Below, piece after piece: positions 34,452 through 43,019 of a DNA stretch of 64,000 bases (the stretch's first letter is position 1; each line of letters begins with the position of its first letter). The notes beneath the pieces are model-generated. The model was given only the letters and a program-made list of their open reading frames with translations, ran no database searches and was not told where the DNA came from. Made by a program: the position numbers and the translations under genes. This DNA is from Acidimicrobiales bacterium (GTDB lineage: Bacteria; Actinomycetota; Acidimicrobiia; Acidimicrobiales; MedAcidi-G1): positions 24,001-88,000 of the forward strand of contig JAQWOV010000014.1 in the NCBI GenBank assembly GCA_029245675.1, read 5' to 3'.

Positions 34452-35867
34452 CTATTCGTTTGTAGGAAGCCATACGGGGACTCCTTGAACGAATGCTCCT
34501 TTGGTAAGTCTCTTTTCTTTGGCGGTAATGTTATTGGCATCAATTATGTAAATATCGTTTGAGTCGCTGCCGGTGTCAAAAGCGCCCATTACAGTTACTC
34601 GTTGCCCATCAGGTGACCAGGCGAGAGACGGTTGTCTTTCGCCAGTATTAGAGTTCAAGCCAATTGACCTTTCTGCAAAAAATCTCCCCTCAACGTCGAG
34701 ACTGAGGATACTACTCTCCAAGTTTTCACCGTTAGCGTCCATCACAAAGAGAGAAAGACTAATAGGTTGATCAACACCGGGAAAGTGTGTGTGTGCAAAA
34801 AAAGCAATCCGTGTCTCATCATCGGACCAACGGGCTCCAAAGGAACTTAGATCAGTATCTATTTCTACAAGTTCTTGGTAATTTCCTTCAAGGTCCATTA
34901 AAAACACTTTGTTATATAAATCGCTGCCCGACCTTTCTAAGGTTTTACTGTTGGTCACGAGTAGCCGTGTTCCATCTGAGGACCAATCTGGGAGATCAAT
35001 ACTTCCCCAATCACTTGTAAGCACATTGATGGTTTTAACAGGTGAACCATCATGATTAACAACTTTGTAGCAATTACCGTAATTACCAGGGTCTTCCATG
35101 CAGATGGCAATATAAAGAAGCTCATTTTTTGTAGGAGACCAAGTAAACGCCTGTCTGAAGTTGCTATCAGAATAGGTCCCTTCGCCAATCTGGGTTAATT
35201 GGGTTCCGTCAAGTTTGACCGTGAAAAGCAAAGACCCAGACTCGGAAGATACAACTTCTCCATTGACGACAGGGGAGAAACTCGAAAATCTTTCAAAAGC
35301 AAGATAATCCCCATCATGAGACCAAGATATTTCAGCAAAAATCGATGATGTATTTTCAAAATGAGTTAACTGAGTTGAATTACTACCATCAAGGTCCATC
35401 ACATGTACTTGCTCAGAACTTATAAAAGCCACTTGTGTGTGATCGGGCGACAATACGGGATTATAAAAATCTGGGTATACATCATCTGTATTCAACACAA
35501 ACACTTGTGAAGAAATGATTGATAAGGCCTTCAGGCTGAGGGGCACAGTTTCAGAATCAACAACTAAAGCAGAGTAAGAAGGATCAAAATACTCTTCTTC
35601 ACTTGCAATGAATAAAATATTATAGTCGTCGTAGTCGTAACTAGGTGCCGTGGTTGTTGTGGGCGCTACAGAAATTGGGGGCGCTACAGAAGTTGTGGGC
35701 ACCGTGGTTGTTGTGGCCGCTACAGAAGTTGTGGTCACCGTGGTTGTTGTTGGCGCTATATTATCGCCATCCCGGTCACTAGTAGAAGCGATTTGGTTAC
35801 CGGAAGAGTTGCTCCCACATGAAGCTGCAAACAAAATCACCGTAAGCAGTAAAGAAATTTTCCGCAT
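34452..35867 (-). CDS. TolB-like beta-propeller lipoprotein with Thr/Val/Ala-rich linker
   Basis: A 471-residue secreted lipoprotein from ATG 35867 (an ATG five codons upstream is also possible). The signal peptide ends in lipobox LFAASC. A linker of ~40 residues made almost only of Thr, Val, Ser, Ala and Pro follows, then about six PD40/WD40-like beta-propeller blades recognised by WSHDGDYLAFE, WSPTKNELLYIA, WSSDGTRLLVT, WSDDETRIAFF and WSPDGQRVTVM. Such propellers usually mediate protein or glycan binding at the cell surface. It is convergent with the Ltp lipoprotein gene. Its ligand is unknown. Confidence 0.85.
   Translation of the reverse strand: MRKISLLLTVILFAASCGSNSSGNQIASTSDRDGDNIAPTTTTVTTTSVAATTTTVPTTSVAPPISVAPTTTTAPSYDYDDYNILFIASEEEYFDPSYSALVVDSETVPLSLKALSIISSQVFVLNTDDVYPDFYNPVLSPDHTQVAFISSEQVHVMDLDGSNSTQLTHFENTSSIFAEISWSHDGDYLAFERFSSFSPVVNGEVVSSESGSLLFTVKLDGTQLTQIGEGTYSDSNFRQAFTWSPTKNELLYIAICMEDPGNYGNCYKVVNHDGSPVKTINVLTSDWGSIDLPDWSSDGTRLLVTNSKTLERSGSDLYNKVFLMDLEGNYQELVEIDTDLSSFGARWSDDETRIAFFAHTHFPGVDQPISLSLFVMDANGENLESSILSLDVEGRFFAERSIGLNSNTGERQPSLAWSPDGQRVTVMGAFDTGSDSNDIYIIDANNITAKEKRLTKGAFVQGVPVWLPTNE
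35645..35760 (-). repeat. Coding tandem repeats for the lipoprotein linker
   Basis: Within the beta-propeller lipoprotein, units related to GTGGTTGTTGT and GGCGCTACAGAAGTTGTGG (plus-strand reading) recur several times and encode alternating Thr-Thr-Val and Ser-Val-Ala-Pro tracts. The repeats are imperfect and in frame, so they are linker sequence prone to length change rather than a mobile or CRISPR repeat. Confidence 0.7.
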
Positions 35868-36097
35868 AGCCAAGTATCTCATAAATGATTAAATGCATGC
35901 GAATGTGGGAGCATTACCTGGTTGGATGTGGTCAATCAAATGATTGTTTCTAGTCACATTTGTATCTTATTCGTTTCAAGTGCTTGCTTTAGATCTGAGT
36001 TTCATACAAAAATAGAAGCAAGCAGAAGGACTCTCGTATGAGGGTTCAACTGTGGAGAGAACAGAACAGGTGTTGTGTTGAAAGAACAAAGTCCAAA

Positions 36098-37111
36098 ATG
36101 AGCAAAAATTTAGAAGTTCAGACAGTTTTGGGCCCTATTCCGGTAGATAAACTCGGGCGTACTCTTATGCACGAGCACCTCTCAGTTGGTTATTCTGGAT
36201 GGGAATCACATACAAATCGTTTAAAGAACTCTCGTGCAGATATGCGCTCTATTTGTATAGATCGAATCGCCGAGCTACAAGATTTGGGTTATCAAACGCT
36301 TCTTGATCCGTGTCCCGCAGATCTAGGAAGAGATGTCGAATTAATGGTTGAAGTAGCAGAAGCCACCGGGTTCAACATTATTTGTGCAACAGGTCTTTAT
36401 CGCGAAGAGGGAGGTGGAGCGCCTTATTGGACCCATAAAGCTCAGTATGAAGATATTGAAGGGGTCATGGAAGAAATGTTTGTCTCAGAACTCACTGAAG
36501 GAATTGGAACAACTGGAGTGCGTCCAGGAATCATTAAGTGTGGAACAGGGCATGGAAGCATGTCGGAATACGAAGAAAAAGTGTTTGCTGCAGTAGCAAG
36601 CGCTTCGTTGGTTACAGGTGCCCCTGTGACCACACATACTGATGACGGCACTGTTGGAGATGTACAGCAGCAAGTCTTAACGCAAGGCAACGTCCCATCT
36701 AACCGAATCATTATCGGTCATTCTTGTGGAACAACAGACACTGATTACCATATGACTATTGCGTCAGGCGGTAGTTATCTTGGTTTTGATCGTTTTGGTA
36801 TCGCAGCATTGATGTCAGATGAAGATCGAGCAGATTCTTTGATGCGTTTAATATCTCAAGGAGCTGGCGACCGAATAGTAGTTAGCCATGATTCTGTTTG
36901 GTGTTGGAAAGGAGAACCTTTTCCCACATACGCGATGGATCGTTTATCAGAAGTTATGGAGCCAACTCGGTTTGATCGTGAAATAATTCCAATGCTCAAA
37001 GATCGCGGGGCCACGGAAGACCAAATTGAAATGCTGGTGGTTGATAACCCAAGACGCTTCTTTTCAGGTGATCCTCTGAAACCTCTGAAACCTCTGAATC
37101 CGACTTCGTGA
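36098..37111 (+). CDS. Phosphotriesterase-family metal-dependent hydrolase
   Basis: A 337-residue amidohydrolase-superfamily protein of the phosphotriesterase/lactonase branch. The binuclear-metal ligands are visible: HEH near residues 23-25, the Lys in IIKCGTGHG expected to be carbamylated, His in THTDDG, His in IIGHSCG and Asp in VVSHDSVW. ATG 36098 fits the family start and the remnant copy at 33387; an ATG at 36038 has a better ribosome binding site (AAGGA, 7 nt before) and would add 20 residues. The C-terminus carries a short PLK tandem tail. The substrate is unknown; lactones or aryl esters are commoner than phosphotriesters in this family. Confidence 0.88.
   Translation: MSKNLEVQTVLGPIPVDKLGRTLMHEHLSVGYSGWESHTNRLKNSRADMRSICIDRIAELQDLGYQTLLDPCPADLGRDVELMVEVAEATGFNIICATGLYREEGGGAPYWTHKAQYEDIEGVMEEMFVSELTEGIGTTGVRPGIIKCGTGHGSMSEYEEKVFAAVASASLVTGAPVTTHTDDGTVGDVQQQVLTQGNVPSNRIIIGHSCGTTDTDYHMTIASGGSYLGFDRFGIAALMSDEDRADSLMRLISQGAGDRIVVSHDSVWCWKGEPFPTYAMDRLSEVMEPTRFDREIIPMLKDRGATEDQIEMLVVDNPRRFFSGDPLKPLKPLNPTS
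37073..37099 (+). repeat. Three 9-bp tandem repeats at the phosphotriesterase-family 3' end
   Basis: CCTCTGAAA is repeated three times (the last ending in T instead of A) and encodes PLK-PLK-PLN just before the stop. It is a slippage-prone tail after the end of the conserved domain. Confidence 0.85.
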
Positions 37112-37126
37112 GCATCTTTCAGATTT

Positions 37127-38656
37127 CTAATTGACCTGTCGATCCATGTGCTCCCAGTAAGGGGCACGAAGTTTAAACTTCTGAAGTTTGCCTGTGGCGG
37201 TACGGGCAAGTTCGTCACGGAATTCAACTGAAGTTGGGCATTTATAGTGTGCTAGAAGTTCCCTGCAATGGTCAATAAGTTCTCGCTCAGTCACTGAATC
37301 ATCAGTCACAACTACTAAAGCTTTCACTGTTTCACCCCATTTCTCATCGGGGACACCAATAACGGCAACTTCAGCTACTGCTGCGTGCGAGAACAAAGCA
37401 TCTTCCACCTCAATAGAAGAGACATTCTCTCCTCCGGAGATGATTACGTCTTTCTTTCGATCGGTGATAGTCGCGTAATTGTCGTCACCTATTGTCGCCC
37501 CATCTCCAGTGTGAAACCAATTATTAGCCAAAGCCTCTTCCGTTGCTTCAGGTTGACTCCAGTAACTTTTGAGAACATGATTCGAACGAGCTAAAAGCTC
37601 TCCACTGCTGCTAGTAGAAAGTTCTACTCCTAAAGCGGGTGCCCCAGCTTTAGATAACTTGACTGCTCTCTCGTAAGGGTCGAGATGATCCCATTCAGAA
37701 CGGCTTCTATTCATAGTTAGAAGAGGGGCGGTCTCGGTTAAACCGTAAATCTGGATGAATTCCCAATTCAACTCAGTTTCAACTTGCGCAATTAATTGAG
37801 TTGGAGGAGGAGCGCCAGCGACCACGATACGCATGTGGCCTGCGCCAGGAATTTCTCCATCCCAATCAGCCGCCGCGTCAAGAACAGCAGTGATGACTGC
37901 CGGGGCGCCACAAAGCAGAGTGATCCCATGTTTTTGGATCCGTTCAAGGATCTCTTGGCCGTTAACTTGTCGAAGCACGATGTGTTTACCGCCCATACCA
38001 GTCATGGCATAGGGCATGCCCCATCCATTGCAATGAAACATTGGCAGCGTGTGTAAGTAAACGTCTCGATCAGAAACTCCTGCTTGCCAGCCAAAAATAG
38101 AAGCGTTAAGCCAAAGATTGCGATGTGTCATCTCCACACCCTTCGGGCGGGCGGTGGTGCCACTTGTGTAGTTGATAGTGGCAGTAGCAGATTCATCTGG
38201 GGTCCAAGGTTTAGGGACACCTCCTTCGATGAAGATTTGATCTGCTGCTGGTCCGATCACAAATTGATGCTTAACATTGAAAGAACCATGTTGCTCAACT
38301 AGTTCTGGATCGATAAACAAAACCTCTGCACCGGAATGGTCAAGAATGTATTGGATTTCAGGAGTGCTTAAACGAAAGTTAATTGGAACGCCAACTCTTC
38401 CATATGCGCTACTGCCAAACAAGAAAACGAGAAGTCTTGCTGCATTATGTGAAACCATTGCAACTCGTGCTCCAGTTTCAAGTCCTAATTCATCAAATCC
38501 CGTAGCCATACCTCTTGAAAGTTCAGCGAGCCGACTGTAGGTGATATCAGGTAATGGGGGAGCGGGCTGATCAGGTTCATCGATGATTGCAACGCGATCG
38601 CCATAAACTCGTTCGGCTCGGTCTAAATAATCTGCAATAGTTAGTGGTATCTCCAC
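37127..38656 (-). CDS. Acyl-CoA synthetase (AMP-forming)
   Basis: A 509-residue ANL-superfamily ligase that activates a carboxylic acid with ATP and CoA. Adenylation motifs are INYTSGTTARPKG, IYGLTETAPL, WFHTGDGATIGDD and the hinge ITDRKKDVIISGGENV; the C-terminal catalytic Lys lies in RTATGKLQKFKLR. It is convergent with the phosphotriesterase-family gene. The length and N-terminus (LTIADYLDRAERVYGD) are those of medium-chain/aryl acyl-CoA ligases; the specific acid is unknown. A second, divergent paralogue lies at 48428. Confidence 0.92.
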   Translation of the reverse strand: MEIPLTIADYLDRAERVYGDRVAIIDEPDQPAPPLPDITYSRLAELSRGMATGFDELGLETGARVAMVSHNAARLLVFLFGSSAYGRVGVPINFRLSTPEIQYILDHSGAEVLFIDPELVEQHGSFNVKHQFVIGPAADQIFIEGGVPKPWTPDESATATINYTSGTTARPKGVEMTHRNLWLNASIFGWQAGVSDRDVYLHTLPMFHCNGWGMPYAMTGMGGKHIVLRQVNGQEILERIQKHGITLLCGAPAVITAVLDAAADWDGEIPGAGHMRIVVAGAPPPTQLIAQVETELNWEFIQIYGLTETAPLLTMNRSRSEWDHLDPYERAVKLSKAGAPALGVELSTSSSGELLARSNHVLKSYWSQPEATEEALANNWFHTGDGATIGDDNYATITDRKKDVIISGGENVSSIEVEDALFSHAAVAEVAVIGVPDEKWGETVKALVVVTDDSVTERELIDHCRELLAHYKCPTSVEFRDELARTATGKLQKFKLRAPYWEHMDRQVN

Positions 38657-38778
38657 AGTTCTTGTCCTTAACTAGATGTACGTTGATACTTAGGTGATAA
38701 ACGAGACAGTAGTCCCATCGTGTGGCCTCGGCCATGTTGGGTCTACGCTGGAGTAAGTAAAAAGCAGAAAGGCAATTT

Positions 38779-39072
38779 ATGAGTACGCAAGGTGACGAAA
38801 CCCTTAACGAATTTCGCTCCAGTATCGACAATATCGATGCAGCGCTTATTTTGCTGTTAGCTGAACGGTTTAAAGTCACTGGCAAGGTTGGGGATTACAA
38901 AGCAAAAGTTGGGTTGCCTCCTGCAGATCTAGATCGTGAAGCTGAACAAATACAACGCCTTCGACAACTAGCTGATGAAGCTGGTCTTGACCCCGTATTT
39001 TCTGAGAAATTTTTACGTTTCGTTATAGACGAGGTTATTCGTCATCATGAAAAAGCTGGAAATGGTTATTAA
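38779..39072 (+). CDS. Chorismate mutase (AroQ type)
   Basis: A 97-residue all-helical chorismate mutase, converting chorismate to prephenate for phenylalanine and tyrosine synthesis. It keeps FRSSIDNIDAALILLLAERFKVTGKVGDYKA with the N-terminal Arg and the Lys of the active site, and a C-terminal helix with FLRFVIDEVIRHHE. The length is that of the short monofunctional class seen in actinobacteria. An AGAAAGG ribosome binding site precedes the ATG. It is a single gene, divergent from the acyl-CoA synthetase. Confidence 0.9.
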   Translation: MSTQGDETLNEFRSSIDNIDAALILLLAERFKVTGKVGDYKAKVGLPPADLDREAEQIQRLRQLADEAGLDPVFSEKFLRFVIDEVIRHHEKAGNGY

Positions 39073-39105
39073 GTAGAAAGAATTTTCTGTTTAATAACCA
39101 GATAA

Positions 39106-40260
39106 TCAATTAGCTTCTTGTGCTTCTCTGTCTTTAGCTACTTCGTCTAATTCAAGAAATTCTTCGCTGGTATCTACCCAATCTTCAAATTGAATAACGC
39201 CGATGTCGGTGAATCGATCGCGGAGCCAACCATCACCGGCATCTAAGAGACCTAGTTTCTTGCAGTTAGGAACGATCTTAGAAAATAGCATGCGTTGGAA
39301 AACGCGAAGCTCGTCAGGCATGGCTAATTGGAACTTCACCATTTCTTCGGTATCAACTCCCATACGGTGCCAAACTTCTTGACGCATGAAACGGTCACGC
39401 ATTCTAAGGGCAGCTTCGAAAGCAAATTCTTGCCTCTCTCTTAATTCCGCTTGAGTCATGTCTTCGTAAACTTCTTTCAGAGAGAGAACACCGAATGCTA
39501 CGTGTCGTGCCTCGTCGCTCATAACGTAGCGAAGCAATTTCTTAAGTAGTGGCTCTTCTGTTGTCTGATGCATGAAACCAAAGGCTGCTAAAGCAAGTCC
39601 TTCAACCATGATTTGCATACCAAGATAAGTAATGTCCCAACGGCTGTCGTTGAGGATGTCATCAAGCAAGAGACCTAGATGGTGGTTAACCGGATAACCG
39701 ATTCCCCCAAGTTTTGAATCCAGGTATTGGGCAAATACTTCAACATGTCGGGCTTCATCTACTACTTGAGTGGCGGCATAGTATTTAGCGTCTATCCATG
39801 GAACACTTTCAACAATTTTGGCTGTACAAAGCAAAGCTCCTTGCTCGCCATGCATAAACTGGGAAAGACTCCAGTTCATCGATTCCACACCCAACTGATG
39901 CCATTCTTTTTCACTAAATTTACGAAGTGGAGACTCCGGATTATCTGCGAAATAACTTACTTCCATCGGGTCACGGGTTCCAGCACTTGCTAGAGCATCT
40001 GGGTCAACCTCTATTGACCAATCTAAATCTGTTTGTCCATTCCATTGAGAAGTCTTAGCTTTTTCATAAAGCTTGTCTAAAGGCTTCCGCTCTCCTTTGT
40101 TGTAACCCCAAGTGAAGATGGCATCACAGTTATCTTCAACGGCATGTATTAGTGAACTCACATCTGGATTCCACATTGATATCTCGCCGACGCGCTCAGG
40201 GTCGTTGGCGTAATCAACGAGGTCATAGGTTTCGTTTGAAGGGTTTTCAGTGGTTGTCAT
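39106..40260 (-). CDS. Ferritin-like diiron protein (oxidase/oxygenase-like)
   Basis: A 384-residue protein with a ferritin-like four-helix core. Two Glu-x-x-His-type diiron motifs are seen, VVDEARHVEVF and MSDEARHVAFG, with further Glu ligands in FMHGEQGALLC and MVEGLALAAF. This is the pattern of diiron oxidases/oxygenases; the specific family (fatty acid or amine oxidation) is not identified. ATG 40260 is chosen because GGAG stands 7 nt upstream; an ATG at 40272 is possible. The start lies inside the 3' end of the TetR gene on the same strand, so both form one operon and the regulator probably controls it. Confidence 0.82.
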   Translation of the reverse strand: MTTTENPSNETYDLVDYANDPERVGEISMWNPDVSSLIHAVEDNCDAIFTWGYNKGERKPLDKLYEKAKTSQWNGQTDLDWSIEVDPDALASAGTRDPMEVSYFADNPESPLRKFSEKEWHQLGVESMNWSLSQFMHGEQGALLCTAKIVESVPWIDAKYYAATQVVDEARHVEVFAQYLDSKLGGIGYPVNHHLGLLLDDILNDSRWDITYLGMQIMVEGLALAAFGFMHQTTEEPLLKKLLRYVMSDEARHVAFGVLSLKEVYEDMTQAELRERQEFAFEAALRMRDRFMRQEVWHRMGVDTEEMVKFQLAMPDELRVFQRMLFSKIVPNCKKLGLLDAGDGWLRDRFTDIGVIQFEDWVDTSEEFLELDEVAKDREAQEAN

Positions 40261-40906
40261 TTTTTTCTCCATTTATTTCAGAATTGTTTTCACTGGTTGG
40301 GGCAAAACTATTTATTACTCGGTTTATCACATCGGTCCAAGAGTCTTTAGTGGGGAGTTCTAATCCGAGTAGGCGAGTCACATTCATGCCGTAACCTATG
40401 GCATGGGCAAGGCGGACAAGAGCGAGATTGTCTAAATCTTGGTCAATGCTTCCGGATGCTTGTGCTGCTTCAATAATTTTTGCAACTTCTCCATCTTCTT
40501 CTGCGGCGAGTTGGTGCAGAACGATCGCTAAATCAGGGTCACGCCTTGCTGCGACAAGGGCTTCTATGAAAATCCCGGTACTTTCGTGAAGATCATCTAA
40601 AAGGTGCTCGCCGATATCGGCCAAAATATCTTTTGGTGACTGACTATTGTCTTCAGCTCTGAGTAGTCGAGTGATTTCGTCGGCGGCGTGATTCTTGACT
40701 GCGTCCTGGAGGAGGTCTGCTTTTCCGGTATATCGGCTGTAGATAGCTCCTGTGGTAACACCGGCTCGACGAGCTATTTCGGCAACCCCTGCTTGTTCGT
40801 AGCCTTTTTCTGCGAAGAGGTCAGCAGCTGCAGCGAGAAGACGATCAGATAGTTTGCTATTAGTTAGATCACTTGTAGTGGTTTCAATAACTGTATCCAA
40901 GGGCAT
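40247..40906 (-). CDS. TetR-family transcriptional regulator
   Basis: A 219-residue repressor-type regulator. The N-terminal DNA-binding domain reads LLAAAADLFAEKGYEQAG, then the recognition helix region VAEIARRAGVTTGAIYSRY. The C-terminal ligand-binding domain is divergent. Its 3' end overlaps the diiron protein gene, and a 21-bp near-palindrome lies 5 bp upstream of its start, suggesting autoregulation and control of both flanking genes. The ligand is unknown. Confidence 0.9.
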   Translation of the reverse strand: MPLDTVIETTTSDLTNSKLSDRLLAAAADLFAEKGYEQAGVAEIARRAGVTTGAIYSRYTGKADLLQDAVKNHAADEITRLLRAEDNSQSPKDILADIGEHLLDDLHESTGIFIEALVAARRDPDLAIVLHQLAAEEDGEVAKIIEAAQASGSIDQDLDNLALVRLAHAIGYGMNVTRLLGLELPTKDSWTDVINRVINSFAPTSENNSEINGEKNDNH

Positions 40907-40910
40907 ACAG

Positions 40911-40931
40911 GGATAATAACGGTCATTATCC
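40911..40931. promoter_or_regulatory. Candidate TetR operator
   Basis: GGATAATAAC and GTCATTATCC form a 21-bp inverted repeat with a single central G, matching at nine of ten half-site positions, five bases upstream of the tetR start. A second inverted repeat, AACACT-AAA-AGTGTT (40958-40972), lies nearer the divergent luciferase-like oxidoreductase gene. The size and placement fit a TetR-type operator controlling divergent transcription. Confidence 0.6.
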
Positions 40932-41013
40932 GCGAATACAAGGCAAGATTAGGTAAAAACACTAAAAGTGTTATATAAAAAGTAAAGACTTAAAAGGTTT
41001 TGAGGAGTTTCAA

Positions 41014-41859
41014 ATGGATTTTGGTGTAAATATTTTTCCTTGTGAATACAGCATTCCCCCCACAGTTCTCGGGTCAGCATTAGAAGAACGGGGATTTGAA
41101 TCACTGTGGGTGGCAGAACACAGTCATATACCTAGAGACCGCACTGCGCCATGGCCTGGAGGGGATGTTCTTCCACAAATGTATTACGACGCTATGGACC
41201 CTTTCGTGGTCCTATCAGCAGTAGCAGCGGTAACGGAAAAATTGAAAGTAGCAACTGGCATAGCTTTGGTTATACAGCGTGACCCAATTCAGACAGCAAA
41301 AGAAGTAGCCAGCTTAGATGTTCTTTCTAAAGGAAGGTTTCTTTTTGGAATCGGAGCTGGGTGGAGCCTTGAAGAAATGGAAAACCACGGAACAGATCCA
41401 ACTCGGAGATTCGGATTGATGCGTGAACGAATTGAGGCCATGAAATCTATATGGGCAAACGAAGAATCGGAATATCACGGCGCCCAAGTCAACTTTGATC
41501 CCATTATCTCCAACCCTAAACCGGTACAGAAACCCCATCCACCTATACATGTAGGGGGTATATTTCCAGGTGGACTTAACCGTGCTGTTCGCTATGGAAA
41601 TGGATGGATTCCCATAGCCGGAAGAGGAGAGTTCAATCCAAAAGGATGGGTAGAGGAAAGAAATATTGCTTGTGAAACAGCAGGACGTGACCCAAAAGAG
41701 GTAGAGATATCAATTTATGGTGCACCAACTGACCTAAGTAAGTTAGAGGCATTAATGAATGCAGGTATTAACCGGGTTGTTTTCGGCTTGCCTCCAGAGG
41801 GAACTGAACCAGTGATGAGAGCTTTAGATTCAATCACAGAATTAAAAGAGAATTTCTAA
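41014..41859 (+). CDS. LLM class oxidoreductase, probably F420-dependent
   Basis: A 281-residue luciferase-like monooxygenase-fold protein of the short, F420-dependent actinobacterial group. It begins FGVNIFPCEYSIPP, has GFESLWVAEHSHIPRDR, the cofactor region GRFLFGIGAGWSLEEMENHG and HPPIHVGGIFPGGLNRAVRYG. A GAGGAG ribosome binding site precedes the ATG. It is divergent from tetR and followed 8 bp later by a YbaK-like gene. The substrate is unknown. Confidence 0.9.
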   Translation: MDFGVNIFPCEYSIPPTVLGSALEERGFESLWVAEHSHIPRDRTAPWPGGDVLPQMYYDAMDPFVVLSAVAAVTEKLKVATGIALVIQRDPIQTAKEVASLDVLSKGRFLFGIGAGWSLEEMENHGTDPTRRFGLMRERIEAMKSIWANEESEYHGAQVNFDPIISNPKPVQKPHPPIHVGGIFPGGLNRAVRYGNGWIPIAGRGEFNPKGWVEERNIACETAGRDPKEVEISIYGAPTDLSKLEALMNAGINRVVFGLPPEGTEPVMRALDSITELKENF

Positions 41860-41867
41860 GTTAAACA

Positions 41868-42356
41868 ATGCCAGACTCTGTTCTCGAATCACTCATTGCT
41901 ACAGGAGTAGAACACGAAATAATTGAGTGCGATCCTGACTTAGCTGACACTGTAAGTTTTTGTGAACATTATGGTTATGAAATAGAAGAGTCAGCTAATG
42001 CGATTTTGGTTGCCGGAAAGAATGAACCAAAAAAGTACGTTGTTTGTTTAGCGCTTGCATCAACACGAATTGATGTAAATAAAACAGTAAAGAAAAAATT
42101 AGAGGTTAGAAAAGTTTCGTTCGCTTCTCCTGAAGAGGCAATTGAGATTACTGCACAAACTTTAGGTGGAATAACCCCCTTTGGTCTGCCTGAAGATCTT
42201 CCTCTGTGGGTAGATAGTCGTGTTTTGGAATGCGAAAAAGTTATTGTAGGTGGAGGTTCACGAGACCGAAAAATATATCTACCACCAGAAGGTCTTTTAA
42301 AACTTCCAAACACAGAGGTAGTGGAAGGGTTAGCAGTATCTCGACCTTCAACGTGA
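41868..42356 (+). CDS. YbaK/EbsC family aminoacyl-tRNA deacylase-like protein
   Basis: A 162-residue YbaK/ProRS-editing-domain protein, a family that hydrolyses misacylated tRNAs such as Cys-tRNA-Pro. The blocks YVVCLALASTRIDVNKTVKKKLEVRK (split as VVCLALASTRIDVN and KTVKKKLEVRK) with the catalytic Lys region, and GGITPFGLPEDLPLWVD match. It follows the luciferase-like gene by 8 bp and ends before a strong terminator. Which tRNA it corrects cannot be told from sequence. Confidence 0.85.
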   Translation: MPDSVLESLIATGVEHEIIECDPDLADTVSFCEHYGYEIEESANAILVAGKNEPKKYVVCLALASTRIDVNKTVKKKLEVRKVSFASPEEAIEITAQTLGGITPFGLPEDLPLWVDSRVLECEKVIVGGGSRDRKIYLPPEGLLKLPNTEVVEGLAVSRPST

Positions 42357-42386
42357 AGATCTACTTAATTATCAGGCCTGAAAAAT

Positions 42387-42421
42387 AAAAGAACCCACTG
42401 GCTACACCAATGGGTTTCTTT
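42387..42421 (+). terminator. Intrinsic terminator after the YbaK-like gene
   Basis: A long imperfect stem pairs AAAGAACCCACTGG with CCAATGGGTTTCTTT around a five-base loop. It has T-rich 3' flanks on both strands, so it can terminate both the plus-strand YbaK-like gene and the minus-strand DUF3501 gene that ends at 42444. Confidence 0.75.
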
Positions 42422-42443
42422 AAGGGTTGGGCTTTCGCTCCAC

Positions 42444-43019
42444 TCATACTACCTGTGTCGCAGAAAGATCCTCAGCGAGAGCTTCCATTTGTTCTTTAGA
42501 TAGATCTATCTCTTCGTTCAGATTTTCAAAATCACAACCTAGGCCAACAGGAGGAGAATCAAGAGAAAAGGTCAAGTACTGGACAGCAGAAAGGCGGTCT
42601 TCGCCGACTTGAGAAGAGTCGTATTCTGCATAAACTCGAGAACCATCTGCTAGCACTAGGTAGAAATGCTCTTGAAGCCCTAACCAAGCAGTTAGTAGCG
42701 GTCTTCTATCTTTTTCTTCAGGTATCTCTATGAGCAAAGCACATCCGAGTTGTCCTTTGTTCCCAAGAAGGCTGTTATAAACAGCAATCTCTTCTTGGAT
42801 AGAAGATTCACGAACGGTACGTTCAGCTCGAGTTATTTCTTGAATTTGATACTTGATGGTCTCATGGTTTTCAAAAAGAAAAGTTAGATGCTGGCCGAGA
42901 TGTATACGTCTAGAAGCTTTTATCTTCATTATCTCGTCACGTATTTCGTCACGTATTTCTGAATAGGTCTGGTAATCAATTATTTCTTCTCTTTTAACGT
43001 GGTGAGGAGCAGAATTCAT
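42444..43019 (-). CDS. DUF3501 family protein
   Basis: A 191-residue DUF3501 protein of unknown function, a family typically encoded beside a CCG-domain Fe-S oxidoreductase and a rubrerythrin, exactly as here. It starts with KREEIIDYQTYSEIRDEIR and has HLTFLFENHETIKYQIQEITRAE and CDFENLNEEIDLS. Its start overlaps the Fe-S oxidoreductase stop by 4 bp. A part in peroxide or redox handling is inferred from the neighbourhood alone. A duplicated EIRDEIRDEIM stretch near the N-terminus is coded by an in-frame 12-bp repeat. Confidence 0.85.
   Translation of the reverse strand: MNSAPHHVKREEIIDYQTYSEIRDEIRDEIMKIKASRRIHLGQHLTFLFENHETIKYQIQEITRAERTVRESSIQEEIAVYNSLLGNKGQLGCALLIEIPEEKDRRPLLTAWLGLQEHFYLVLADGSRVYAEYDSSQVGEDRLSAVQYLTFSLDSPPVGLGCDFENLNEEIDLSKEQMEALAEDLSATQVV

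Noticed and set aside
35645..35760. Repeat array resembling a CRISPR or intergenic minisatellite
   Set aside because: The units are irregular, in frame, and code a Thr/Val-rich lipoprotein linker; there are no spacers of constant length.
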